Position numbers and translations under genes: made by a program. A stretch of DNA of 64,000 bases. Source: Synechococcus sp. SynAce01. Its GTDB lineage: Bacteria; Cyanobacteriota; Cyanobacteriia; PCC-6307; Cyanobiaceae. Of this stretch, positions 48,445-57,000 are shown piece after piece. Below the pieces are notes generated by a model. The model ran no database searches. It was not told the DNA's origin and saw only the letters and a list, made by a program, of their open reading frames with translations. The stretch is from NCBI RefSeq assembly GCF_001885215.1, contig NZ_CP018091.1, positions 1,302,001 through 1,366,000 of the forward strand, read 5' to 3'. The number at the start of each line of letters is the position of its first letter. The stretch's first letter is position 1.

Positions 48445-50610
48445 TCAGGCCAGGCGCAGATCGAGCGTCCGGCAGCCTCCAGCTGGCTCCGGCCAGTCCG
48501 CTGCATCGCTGGCCCAGGGGGGCGCTGCCTCTTCACTGCTTTCTGCCGCGGCCGCTTCCTGCGAAGGGCTCAACGGCTGAAAAGCATCCCCTGCCTCGCC
48601 CGTGCCATCGAGCACGAAGCGCGCTGGGAGATCCTGCAGGTCTGGGTTGCCTTCAATGGCCAACTGCAGGGGCAGGTGGGGCTCAATGCAGGGATGCAGC
48701 GAGGGGTAGAGGCTGCTGTGCCGGTAGCGCAGCCCCAGCCAGCCGTCGCCGAGGGGCAGCACCCGGCCGTTGAGGCGCAGGCGGTGGTTGGCGAGAAACG
48801 CTGCATTGGCCTTGATTTCCAGGCGCTGCAGCGAACTGTCCACGAAGCGGCTCGTGCTGCCGCCCTCCACCGGGGTGTCGCAGAGCAGGGGCCAGGGCTC
48901 CAGGGCCCGGCGGATCTCCAGGCTGGCTCCGTCGCGCTGCCAATCGAGCAACAGCGGAAAGCGCCACTCCCAGATCTGGCGGAACGGAGCCGTCTCAAGC
49001 GGCAGTCCATCGCCGCCGAGGCGGGCAATCAGGCCTTCAAGGTCACTCCAGAGGGCGGCGGGGAGAAGGAATTCGTCGTGGAGCCGCTCACCGAACGGCT
49101 CCAGACCGCTTGGACGATGGCTGGGCTCCAGCAGGTGGGCCGCCAGCGCGGTCCAGAGCAGGGCGATCGTGGCGGTCCATTGCGGCTGCGGCAGGCTTTC
49201 GATCGCCCGGAATTCGATCAGGCCCTGGCAGCCGCCGCCCCAGGCGGGATTCCAGAATTTGTCGAAGCTGATTTCACTGCGGTGGGTGTTGCCGCTGCGA
49301 TCGGCGTGGATGTGGCGCAGGGTTTCGCTGATCAGTTGGCGTTGATCGCCCTCCGGCAGCGCTTCGATTGCGGTGTGGGCCAGGGTCAGATCGAGGCGGC
49401 TGGCGCTGCCTTCATCGAGCCGGGGTGACTGCGAGGCCGGACCGACCGAACGGTTGCCGAACAGATAGGACAGGCTGGGGTGGTGCTGCCAGAACCGCAG
49501 GATTCCAATCAGCCAGGCGGGCCTGCCGAAGAATGGGTTCTGCTCCAGGCTTGGTCCGCCCCAGAGCAGGTGATTGCCACCGCCGGTGCCCTCGATCGAG
49601 TTGCCGTTGCGCTTCCAGGAACGCAGTCCAACCAGCGCGCCGACGGTATCGAGGGTGTGGATCCAGCCGGCGTACTCGCCCCAGCTGTGGCAGACCGGCA
49701 GGTTCACCTCCAGCACACCGGGATCGGCCGTCAGGCCGAGCACCTGCCAGTGGCCGTCCATGTCGATCGGCAAGACGCCGCTCAGCTCCGGCCGACTCCA
49801 GCCGGCACTGGCCGTGGCGATCACCTCCAGCAGTTGTTGCAGCGGCTGGCGGGCCAGGGGAGGGAGGAACAGGGTCCAGCCATCGGCTGTGATCTCCAGG
49901 GTGAGCACCTGGCGCAGCACGCCCTCCGGGAAGGATTGGAGCGGCAGGCGCAGGCCGGCGGGCCCCGTGGCCATCAACAGGTTGCGCAGCTCCTTGGCCA
50001 GGGGCCAGCGGGCCGCCTGCCAGCCGGGCGGCTCAGCGGCCTCGGCCGGATCCTCCGGTTCGCTGATGTGGCAGAGCGCCGCGGCCCAGACCCGGCTGTC
50101 AGCGGCGAGGGGATCGCGCAGCTTGAGCGGGTGCAGGCGGCAGCCCAGGGCCGTACCGATCGCCTCGAGAAAGGCCTCGGCCTGCTTGGCAGGCAGGGGT
50201 TTGGCCTTCTTGAGCTTCTTCGGTCGTCCCTTGGCCGGGGAGGAGGCGGGATCGGCATCCTGGGGCCAGTGCACCACTGGCGTGGCGTCGGGCCCGGTGA
50301 TCAGCCGCAACGCCCAGCGCGGATTGACTTCGCCGTCGTAACGCTTGCCCGGGCAATACATCAAGGTGCTGCCAGGCCAGACCCTGAGACGCAGCTCCTG
50401 GGCCAGGGCGCGGGCGTAGGTGAGTTTGGTCGGCCCATCGGCTGCCACCGTCCATTCGGCGCCTGTCGGCTCAAAGGGCACATAGGTGGGCTCACCGCCG
50501 AGGGTGAGGCTGATGCCGGCCGCCTGCAGCCGGACCTCGGCGGCAGCAGCGGTTGCTTCCATCCAGTCCCCGGTCTTGGCCATCGACGGCGCCAGTTCGG
50601 TGATCAGCAT
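48445..50610 (-). CDS. DUF2126 transglutaminase-associated protein
   Basis: A 721-aa protein of the DUF2126 family, usually fused to or encoded next to a transglutaminase. The N-terminus has the block GISLTLGGEPTYVPFEPTGAEWTVAADGPTKLTYARALAQEL, followed by RVWPGSTLMYCPGKRYDGEVNPRWALRL, and further on GTGGGNHLLWGGPS and RSEISFDKFWNPAWGGGCQGLIEFRAIES. The transglutaminase part that often precedes it is here a separate gene (53182). The biochemical role is unknown; in a proposed model the family works with ATP-grasp amidoligases. It is the last gene of the operon, 1 base after glgP. Confidence 0.87.
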   Translation of the reverse strand: MLITELAPSMAKTGDWMEATAAAAEVRLQAAGISLTLGGEPTYVPFEPTGAEWTVAADGPTKLTYARALAQELRLRVWPGSTLMYCPGKRYDGEVNPRWALRLITGPDATPVVHWPQDADPASSPAKGRPKKLKKAKPLPAKQAEAFLEAIGTALGCRLHPLKLRDPLAADSRVWAAALCHISEPEDPAEAAEPPGWQAARWPLAKELRNLLMATGPAGLRLPLQSFPEGVLRQVLTLEITADGWTLFLPPLARQPLQQLLEVIATASAGWSRPELSGVLPIDMDGHWQVLGLTADPGVLEVNLPVCHSWGEYAGWIHTLDTVGALVGLRSWKRNGNSIEGTGGGNHLLWGGPSLEQNPFFGRPAWLIGILRFWQHHPSLSYLFGNRSVGPASQSPRLDEGSASRLDLTLAHTAIEALPEGDQRQLISETLRHIHADRSGNTHRSEISFDKFWNPAWGGGCQGLIEFRAIESLPQPQWTATIALLWTALAAHLLEPSHRPSGLEPFGERLHDEFLLPAALWSDLEGLIARLGGDGLPLETAPFRQIWEWRFPLLLDWQRDGASLEIRRALEPWPLLCDTPVEGGSTSRFVDSSLQRLEIKANAAFLANHRLRLNGRVLPLGDGWLGLRYRHSSLYPSLHPCIEPHLPLQLAIEGNPDLQDLPARFVLDGTGEAGDAFQPLSPSQEAAAAESSEEAAPPWASDAADWPEPAGGCRTLDLRLA

Positions 50611-50611
50611 C

Positions 50612-53068
50612 TCAGGCTTGGTCCGCCTGTGCCGAGGGGATCAGGGCGCAGGTTGTGATGGGCACTGGAGACACCTTCCAGATGCGCTCGGCGTACTCGT
50701 TGATCGAGCGGTCGCTGCTGAAGAAGCCGCAGCGGGCACAGTTCAGCAGGGACATCTTGCTCCAGCTCTCGCTTCGCACCCAGGCCTCATCCACCGTGTT
50801 CTGGGCGCGGCGGTAATCGCCGATGTCGGCCATCACCCGGAAGGGATCACTGCTGCAGAGGTTGGCCAGCAGCGGATGGAAGAGGTCGCGGTCACCTTCG
50901 CTGAAGTGGCCCGAGCCGATCAGGTCGATGGCCTCGCGGGCGATCGGGTCGTTCTCCAGCCAGGGCATCGGGTGGTAGCCATTGCGGTTGATCGCCTCGA
51001 TCTCTTCGGCGGTGTGGCCGAACAGGAAGAAATTCTCGTGGCCCACCAGATCGCGGATTTCCACATTGGCGCCATCGAGGGTACCGATCGTGACCGCCCC
51101 GTTCAGGGCCATCTTCATGTTGCCGGTGCCGGAGGCCTCCTTGCCGGCCGTTGAGATCTGCTCGGAAAGGTCGACCGCTGGATACACCTTCTGGCCAAGG
51201 CTGACACTGAAGTTCGGCAGGAACACCACCCGCATCCGGCCGTCCATGGCGGGATCCATGTTGACGATTTCGGCGATGCCGTTGATCAAGCGGATAATCA
51301 GCTTGGCCATGGCGTAGCCCGGGGCCGCCTTGCCACCGAAGATGAAGGTGCGCGGCGGCAGATCCTCACCGTTGCGCAGGCGCAGGTAGCGCTCGACGAT
51401 CTGCAGGGCGGCCAGGTGCTGGCGCTTGTATTCGTGGATCCGCTTCACCTGCACATCGAACAGGGAGGAGGGATCCACCAACACCCCCAGGTCCTGATGG
51501 ATGGTGTTCGCCAGGCGCTGTTTGCCCTGGTCGCGCACGGAATGCCAGCGCTCCAGGAAGCTGGCGTCGTCGGCGAACGATTCCAGGCGCTGCAATTCGC
51601 CCAGATCACGGCGCCAGTTGGCGCCGATCGCCTCATCGAGCAGGCCGGAGAGAGGGGGGTTGGCCACGGCGATCCAGCGCCTGGGCGTGACGCCATTGGT
51701 GACGTTGGTGAAGCGCTCGGGCCAGAGCCCGGCGAACTCGGCGAACAGCTGGCTGCGCACCAGTTGGCTGTGCAGCTCCGCCACCCCGTTGACGTGGTGG
51801 CTGCCCACCACCGCCAGGTTGGCCATGCGCACCTTGCGCTGACCGCCCTCCGAAATCAGCGACATCCTCTCCAGCAGGCCCGGTTGGCCGGGGTAGCGGA
51901 TGCGAACCATGCGCAGAAAGCGGCTGTTGATTTCGTAGATGATCTGCAGTTGGCGGGGCAGCAGCCGCTCGAACAGATCCACTCCCCAGGTTTCCAGCGC
52001 CTCGGGTAACAGGGTGTGATTGGTGTAGCTGATGCTGGCGGTGGTGATTGACCAGGCGGTGTCCCAGTCCACGTCGTGCTCATCCATCAGCAGCCGCATC
52101 AGCTCAGCCACGGCGATTGCCGGGTGGGTGTCGTTGAGCTGAACGGCGAATTTGGTGTGGAAGTCGGTAACCGCCAGCCCCTGCCCCTTGAGGATGCGGA
52201 ACATGTCCTGGAGGCTGCAGCTCACGAAGAAGATCTGCTGGCTCAGGCGCAGCTGTTTGCCCTGCTCCATCTCGTCATTGGGATAGAGCACCTTCGAGAG
52301 CGTTTCCGACTGCATCTTCTGCAGAACCGCCCGGGTGTAGTCGCCGGCGTTGAAGGAGGCGAAATCGAACGCTTCCGGGGCCTGGGCCGACCAGAGCCGC
52401 AGGGTGTTGGCGGTGCTGACTCCATAGCCAAGGATCGGCGTGTCGTAGGCGACGCCGATCACCGTGTTGTCGCCGATCGTGACCGGGTAGCTCCACTCCG
52501 GGCGCACCACTTCCCAGGGGTTGCCCTGGGCCAGCCAGGGGTCGGTGCTCTCCACCTGATTGCCGTAGCGAATCTGCTGGCGGAAGATGCCGAACTCGTA
52601 ACGGATGCCGTAGCCGATCGCCGGCAGCTCAAGGCTGGCCATTGATTCCTGGAAGCAGGCCGCCAGGCGACCCAGACCGCCGTTGCCCAGCCCCGGTTCC
52701 GGTTCTTCCTCGATCAGCTCCTGCAGGTCAAGGCCCAGTTCGCTGCAGGCGGCTGCGGCGGCCTCGCGCAGGCCGAGGTTGACCAGGTTGTTCTCCAGGT
52801 GAGGGCCGAGCAGGTATTCGGCCGAGAGATAGCTGACGGTCCGGACGTGGGCCTGGGTGTAAGCCTCGGCGGTATCGACCCAGTTGTGCAGCAGTTGATC
52901 GCGTACCGCCAGTGCCAGGGCGCGGTAGTAATCGTGCTGGGTGGCCAGCGAGGGCGACTTCGCCAGGCTGGAGAAGAGATGGTGGCGCATCCCCTCGGCC
53001 AGGGTGTGGCCGTCAGAGAAGGGAGCGTTACCCCGGTTGGCGGGGGGTGCGCTGGTCGTTGCCATCAA
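50612..53068 (-). CDS. glgP: Glycogen/starch phosphorylase (second copy)
   Basis: An 818-aa alpha-glucan phosphorylase with RTVSYLSAEYLLGPHLENNL, EPGLGNGGLGRLAACFQESM, QLNDTHPAIAVAELMR and the PLP-lysine segment EASGTGNMKMALNGAVTIGTLDGANVEI. Similar to, but clearly diverged from, the copy next to xfp. It is inserted in an operon of ATP-grasp, alpha-E, transglutaminase and DUF2126 genes: 113 bases after the transglutaminase gene and 1 base before the DUF2126 gene, so it is probably co-transcribed with them. All recognised catalytic blocks are intact. Confidence 0.96.
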   Translation of the reverse strand: MMATTSAPPANRGNAPFSDGHTLAEGMRHHLFSSLAKSPSLATQHDYYRALALAVRDQLLHNWVDTAEAYTQAHVRTVSYLSAEYLLGPHLENNLVNLGLREAAAAACSELGLDLQELIEEEPEPGLGNGGLGRLAACFQESMASLELPAIGYGIRYEFGIFRQQIRYGNQVESTDPWLAQGNPWEVVRPEWSYPVTIGDNTVIGVAYDTPILGYGVSTANTLRLWSAQAPEAFDFASFNAGDYTRAVLQKMQSETLSKVLYPNDEMEQGKQLRLSQQIFFVSCSLQDMFRILKGQGLAVTDFHTKFAVQLNDTHPAIAVAELMRLLMDEHDVDWDTAWSITTASISYTNHTLLPEALETWGVDLFERLLPRQLQIIYEINSRFLRMVRIRYPGQPGLLERMSLISEGGQRKVRMANLAVVGSHHVNGVAELHSQLVRSQLFAEFAGLWPERFTNVTNGVTPRRWIAVANPPLSGLLDEAIGANWRRDLGELQRLESFADDASFLERWHSVRDQGKQRLANTIHQDLGVLVDPSSLFDVQVKRIHEYKRQHLAALQIVERYLRLRNGEDLPPRTFIFGGKAAPGYAMAKLIIRLINGIAEIVNMDPAMDGRMRVVFLPNFSVSLGQKVYPAVDLSEQISTAGKEASGTGNMKMALNGAVTIGTLDGANVEIRDLVGHENFFLFGHTAEEIEAINRNGYHPMPWLENDPIAREAIDLIGSGHFSEGDRDLFHPLLANLCSSDPFRVMADIGDYRRAQNTVDEAWVRSESWSKMSLLNCARCGFFSSDRSINEYAERIWKVSPVPITTCALIPSAQADQA

Positions 53069-53181
53069 GCGTGACGTGTTGCTGAGACCTTCATGGTGCG
53101 GGAAGGGTGATCAATGCTGCTCCAACGGTTACCGATTCCTGTTGAGGATGGATGGCCCTCAGGCTTTGGTTTGGGTTTTGC

Positions 53182-54072
53182 TCAGAAGTGCAGCAGGTTC
53201 GGCAGCGTCGGTACGGCGTCAAGCATTTCCGCTTCGATCAACCAACTCAGCTCGCTCTCCACACCCAATGGCCCGCTGAACGAGCCGGAGATCGCGGCGG
53301 TAAGGGTGGATTTCGAGGAGGTGGCCAGTGGGATGTAGCGATCGTCGATGGCCCCCATGCCGCTGGGATCGAAGCCCCGCCAGCCAGCACCCGGCAGGTA
53401 CACCTCTGCCCAGGCGTGCAGGTCGTAGCGCTCCGGTTTCGGCTCCACCAGGTGGTAGCCACTGACGAACCGCGCCGGCAGCCCGACGCAGCGGCAGGCT
53501 TCGATCATCAGCACCGCCAGGTCCCGGCAGGACCCCACCCGTTCCTTGAGGGTGCGTCCGGCCGGCCAGGCCGGACCGGTGTGCCGTTGTGTGTACTTGA
53601 CCCGGTCCTGAATCATTTCGACCAGTTGCTGCAGAAACATCAGGGCGCGCTGATCGCTTCCCATCAGTGCTTCCTGGGCCAGTTCCACCGCCGCCGGCTC
53701 GTGCTGTCCGTTGGGCAGCCAACCCTCCAGGCTGCCCATCAGATCCCCGTTCAACTGGCCCACGGGATAGGGCAGTTCCGGTTCGTTCAGGGCCAGGCAG
53801 GCCTGCAGCAAGGGAGCCACCTGGGTTTCCACTTCGCTGATCGCCCGGACCTCAAGGCAGTCGGTGGAGCCGAGGAAATGGGCGCGCAGGATGTCGTCAC
53901 CACTGGCGGCGATCAACGGATGCAGGCCGTGGGGATCGGGGGAGAAGGCCAGATCAAAGGCCAGCAGCCGCTGAAAACCATGGGCGCGCGGCTTCATGCA
54001 GAGGCGATGGGGTCCCAGCAGCACCGGCGCGCTGTAGCGATAGGTGAGGGTGTGGGTTATGCGGGCGCGCAT
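53182..54072 (-). CDS. Transglutaminase-like cysteine protein
   Basis: A 296-aa protein with the bacterial transglutaminase-like N-terminal beta domain (MRARITHTLTYRYSAPVLLGPHRLCMKPR) and a catalytic domain (about 160-260): Cys in ERVGSCRDLAVLMIEACRCVGLPARFVSGY, His in YDLHAWAEVYLPGAGWRGFDPS with the following Asp. Such proteins can act as peptidases or transamidases. It overlaps the alpha-E gene by 16 bases, as is usual for this gene pair, and the two gene products are predicted partners of the ATP-grasp protein. Confidence 0.92.
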   Translation of the reverse strand: MRARITHTLTYRYSAPVLLGPHRLCMKPRAHGFQRLLAFDLAFSPDPHGLHPLIAASGDDILRAHFLGSTDCLEVRAISEVETQVAPLLQACLALNEPELPYPVGQLNGDLMGSLEGWLPNGQHEPAAVELAQEALMGSDQRALMFLQQLVEMIQDRVKYTQRHTGPAWPAGRTLKERVGSCRDLAVLMIEACRCVGLPARFVSGYHLVEPKPERYDLHAWAEVYLPGAGWRGFDPSGMGAIDDRYIPLATSSKSTLTAAISGSFSGPLGVESELSWLIEAEMLDAVPTLPNLLHF

Positions 54073-55139
54073 GCCTGGGACGTGGGAGCGGTGGGGAGGG
54101 TGGAGCTCGCAGCGACAACGGCGGATTCGGCCCCAGTGTCGCCATTGGACGTGTCGCCACTGAAATCGGACGGCATCGAGGCAGTGGCCGGCGCCGGTTG
54201 GCTGGTGACGAAATAACGCTCGTCGATGCGTTCATGCAGGGTGTTGAGATCGCTCTGGAAGTGATCGATCGCCTCATGCAGGCCCCGACCGACCAACTCA
54301 TCGATGCGCACATAGCTCCAATTGGCGAGCATCAGGCCACTCAGGCATTCCAGGTCGTCGGGTGGACCTGGCACGGGGTTGCCGCGAATCACCCGCAGGG
54401 ATTTGTTGATTCCCTCCAGGCAATAGCGCACGGAGCGGGGAAAAATCGGGTCGAGCAGGAGGAAAGACGCCACGGCCTTGGGGGCGATGGCCTTCTGCTG
54501 CGACTGCCGGAACATCTGGTAGGCGCCGGCGGAGCGCAACAGCGAGATCCACTGCAGCTCATCGACCACACCGCCGACCACCTCGGCGGCTGGCAACAAC
54601 AGAAAATACTTGACATCGAGAATCCGGCTTGTCTTTTCGGCGCGCTCGACCAATCGGCCCAGTTTGCTGAATTGCCAGGAGAGATCACGGCTGAGCGTTG
54701 CATCGGTGATGCCATAGAACAGCTGGCAGGCGTAGCGGATCTGGTGCAGTTGCTCCTGGGCTGGCTGCTGCCAGAACTGGTCGCTTTCGTGAATGGTGAG
54801 ATAGATGTCGTTGAGCTGCTCCCACATCTCGGAGGTGATCACCTCGCGGATCTGACGGGCGTTCTCCCGGGCCGAGGCGATGCAGTTGACGATGCTGCTG
54901 GGGTTCTCCGGGTGGTTGATCAAAAAGCCCACCACGTCGCTGGGGCGGCCCTGCGGACAGAGCTCGTCGAAGAGCTCACGATCGTCGCTGGCATCGATCA
55001 GGGGCAGCCAGGGCTCGGCGCTGCCCGGCGGGCAGTCGAGGGCCATGGCTTCGCTGACCTCAAGGAAGCGCGACAGGTTTTCCGCTCGCTCGATATAGCG
55101 GTTGATCCAATAAAGGGAGTCGGCGACGCGGCTCAGCAT
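54057..55139 (-). CDS. Alpha-E domain protein (DUF403)
   Basis: A 360-aa all-helical protein of the alpha-E family. It has the typical opening MLSRVADSLYWINRYIERAENLSRFLEV, the middle TLSRDLSWQFSKLGRLVERAEKTSRILDVKYF, and LLDPIFPRSVRYCLEGINKSLRVIRGNP. Its C-terminal roughly 40 residues are a Ser/Thr/Ala-rich tail. The family occurs with circularly permuted ATP-grasp proteins and transglutaminases; function is unproven. It overlaps both its neighbours (7 bases with the ATP-grasp gene, 16 with the transglutaminase gene), indicating coupled translation. Confidence 0.92.
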   Translation of the reverse strand: MLSRVADSLYWINRYIERAENLSRFLEVSEAMALDCPPGSAEPWLPLIDASDDRELFDELCPQGRPSDVVGFLINHPENPSSIVNCIASARENARQIREVITSEMWEQLNDIYLTIHESDQFWQQPAQEQLHQIRYACQLFYGITDATLSRDLSWQFSKLGRLVERAEKTSRILDVKYFLLLPAAEVVGGVVDELQWISLLRSAGAYQMFRQSQQKAIAPKAVASFLLLDPIFPRSVRYCLEGINKSLRVIRGNPVPGPPDDLECLSGLMLANWSYVRIDELVGRGLHEAIDHFQSDLNTLHERIDERYFVTSQPAPATASMPSDFSGDTSNGDTGAESAVVAASSTLPTAPTSQACAPA

Positions 55140-56572
55140 GTGGCTTCATCCACGATCCAGGTGTCCTTGCAGCCCCCGCCCTGGGAGGAGTTCACCACCA
55201 GTGAACCGCGCCGCAGGGCGACACGGGTGAGGCCGCCGGGGCTGACCCAGGCGCCCTTGCCGCGCAGCACATAGGGCCTGAGATCCACGTGACAGGGGTA
55301 GAGCTCACCTTCACTCAGCGAGGGCACCGTTGAAAGTTCCAGGGTGGGTTGCGCAATGAAATTACGTGGATCGGCCTGAATCTTCTCAGCAAAGAGCTGG
55401 ATCTCCTCGGCGGAGGCATGGGGGCCGATCAGCATGCCGTAGCCGCCCGCTTCACCGACGGATTTGACCACCAGATCCTTGAGGTGGGCCAGCACGTAGG
55501 CCCTGTCTTCAGCCCGCGCGCAGATGTAGGTGGGCACGTTTTCGATGATCGGCTCCTCGTCGAGGTAGTAGCGGATCATCTCCGGCACATAGGCATAGAT
55601 CAGCTTGTCGTCGGCCACGCCGGTGCCGGGGGCATTGGCAATCGCCACCCGGCCGGCGGCGTAGACCTCCATCAGCCCGCGCACCCCCAGCATCGAATCG
55701 GAGCGGAACACGGCTGGGTCAAGGAAATCGTCGTCGATGCGCCGGTAGATCACATCCACCAGCTCCAGGCCGGCGGTGCTGCGCATCCAGACCCGGTTGT
55801 TCTCACAGACCAGATCCCGGCCCTCCACCAGCTGGATGCCCATCTGCTGGGCCAGGAAACTGTGCTCGAAGTAGGCGCTGTTGAACACCCCTGGCGTGAG
55901 CAGCACCACCTTGGGGGTGTCGGTCCAGGGGGCGAGCTTGTGCAGGGTCTGGAGCAGGTGGGAGGGGTAGTCGTCGATCGGCTGGACGGTGGGCCCGGCG
56001 AACAGGCTCGGGAACATCCGCTTCATCACCCGCCGGTTTTCCAGGAAGTAAGCCACGCCCGATGGGCAGCGCAGGTTGTCTTCCAGCACCCGCCAGGTGC
56101 CCTGTCCATCACGGATCAGGTCGAGACCGGACACATGGCACCAGCGCCCGAGCGGCGGCTTGAAGCCCCGCATCTGCGGCCGCCAGCCATGGGAGCTCTC
56201 GACATCGCTGCGGGGAACGACCCCGTCCTTGAGGATGGCCTGGTCGCCGTAGACATCGGCGAGGAAGTGATCGATCGCTTCGAGCCGCTGGATCAGGCCC
56301 CGTTCCAGGCGCTGCCAGTCGCCGGAGCGGATCAGGCGGGGCAGGGGATCAAAGGGAAGGATGCGCTCGCCGCCATCCTCGCCGGAGCCGTTGAGCCGGA
56401 ACGTGGCCCCGAGCCGCTTGAGCAGCAGACCGGCGGCCACGTGGTTGCGGTTGATCTCCTCGATGCCGAGCTGGCCCAGGGAGGAGAGCAGGGGTTTGAG
56501 TGCGGCCCGGGGCTCGGCCGTTGCGGTGAAGTACTCGTCATATCCCTTGCGTGGCAGATACTCGGTGAACAT
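55133..56572 (-). CDS. Circularly permuted type 2 ATP-grasp protein
   Basis: A 479-aa predicted amidoligase. Family blocks are visible: FDPLPRLIRSGDWQRLERGLIQRLEAIDHFLADVYGDQAIL, HVSGLDLIRDGQGTWRVLEDNLRCPSGVAYFLENR (ATP/Mg region), VVLLTPGVFNSAYFEHSFLAQQMGIQLVEG, NAPGTGVADDKLIYAYVPEMI, and VVKSVGEAGGYGMLIG. These proteins are predicted to form amide bonds in peptide-like products. First gene of the five-gene operon; the 17-base leader after a proposed NtcA-type promoter agrees with this. It is divergent from nirA. Confidence 0.93.
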   Translation of the reverse strand: MFTEYLPRKGYDEYFTATAEPRAALKPLLSSLGQLGIEEINRNHVAAGLLLKRLGATFRLNGSGEDGGERILPFDPLPRLIRSGDWQRLERGLIQRLEAIDHFLADVYGDQAILKDGVVPRSDVESSHGWRPQMRGFKPPLGRWCHVSGLDLIRDGQGTWRVLEDNLRCPSGVAYFLENRRVMKRMFPSLFAGPTVQPIDDYPSHLLQTLHKLAPWTDTPKVVLLTPGVFNSAYFEHSFLAQQMGIQLVEGRDLVCENNRVWMRSTAGLELVDVIYRRIDDDFLDPAVFRSDSMLGVRGLMEVYAAGRVAIANAPGTGVADDKLIYAYVPEMIRYYLDEEPIIENVPTYICARAEDRAYVLAHLKDLVVKSVGEAGGYGMLIGPHASAEEIQLFAEKIQADPRNFIAQPTLELSTVPSLSEGELYPCHVDLRPYVLRGKGAWVSPGGLTRVALRRGSLVVNSSQGGGCKDTWIVDEATC

Positions 56573-56595
56573 CGATCAGCCTTGGGCAGATGGAG

Positions 56596-56637
56596 ATCAT
56601 GAAGAGCGTCATTGACAGCCCCAGTGATCGTTGCTAC
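56596..56637 (-). promoter_or_regulatory. NtcA-like promoter facing the ATP-grasp operon
   Basis: On the minus strand: GTAGCAACGATCAC (56637-56624), exactly 22 bases, then CATGAT (56601-56596). The NtcA consensus is GTA-N8-TAC followed by about 22 bases and a TAN3T -10; here the second half is CAC and the -10 is imperfect. Transcription would start 10-20 bases before the ATG at 56572. Confidence 0.5.
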
Positions 56638-56686
56638 TGATTCAACTCGGGTTGGTGATCGATCCCCCGGCTGTGTGTTCAGAGCC

Positions 56687-56728
56687 GTAACGATCACGAC
56701 ACCGCCTGGCAGCCCTGCCCTGCATGAT
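56687..56728 (+). promoter_or_regulatory. NtcA-like promoter facing nirA
   Basis: GTAACGATCACGAC (56687-56700), exactly 22 bases, then CATGAT (56723-56728). The second half-site is GAC instead of TAC. nirA is a classical NtcA target, which supports the call; the -10 is not perfect. Confidence 0.5.
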
Positions 56729-57000
56729 CAAAGCGGCTCTCGACGATTGGGCCGGCCCTTCAGGGCCTTGTTGACCATTCCCCAGGCGACGCACCTCTCA
56801 TTGGCGTCAGCCGGCTGTTTGCGGTTCCACCTCTGCTGGGGCCCGGCTGCAGGCGCCGCTGTTGCTGGATCTACCGGTGCTGAATTCGCTGGCACCTTGA
56901 GCTTTGGCTCCATTGGGTTTGCCGCTGCGTGATTAGCGCCGTCACGCCATTTTTCCCACGTTGTTCGGGTGTGCCTGTTGGGCGTGCCGTTTGTATCGCC

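Larger units (their letters stand above)
56573..57000. other. Divergent control region between ATP-grasp operon and nirA
   Basis: 428 bases without a supported gene. Two NtcA-like promoters pointing outwards lie at 56596-56637 and 56687-56728; their cores are inverted copies of AACGATCAC. The nirA leader after the right-hand promoter would be about 265 bases long; no known riboswitch was recognised in it. Confidence 0.6.
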
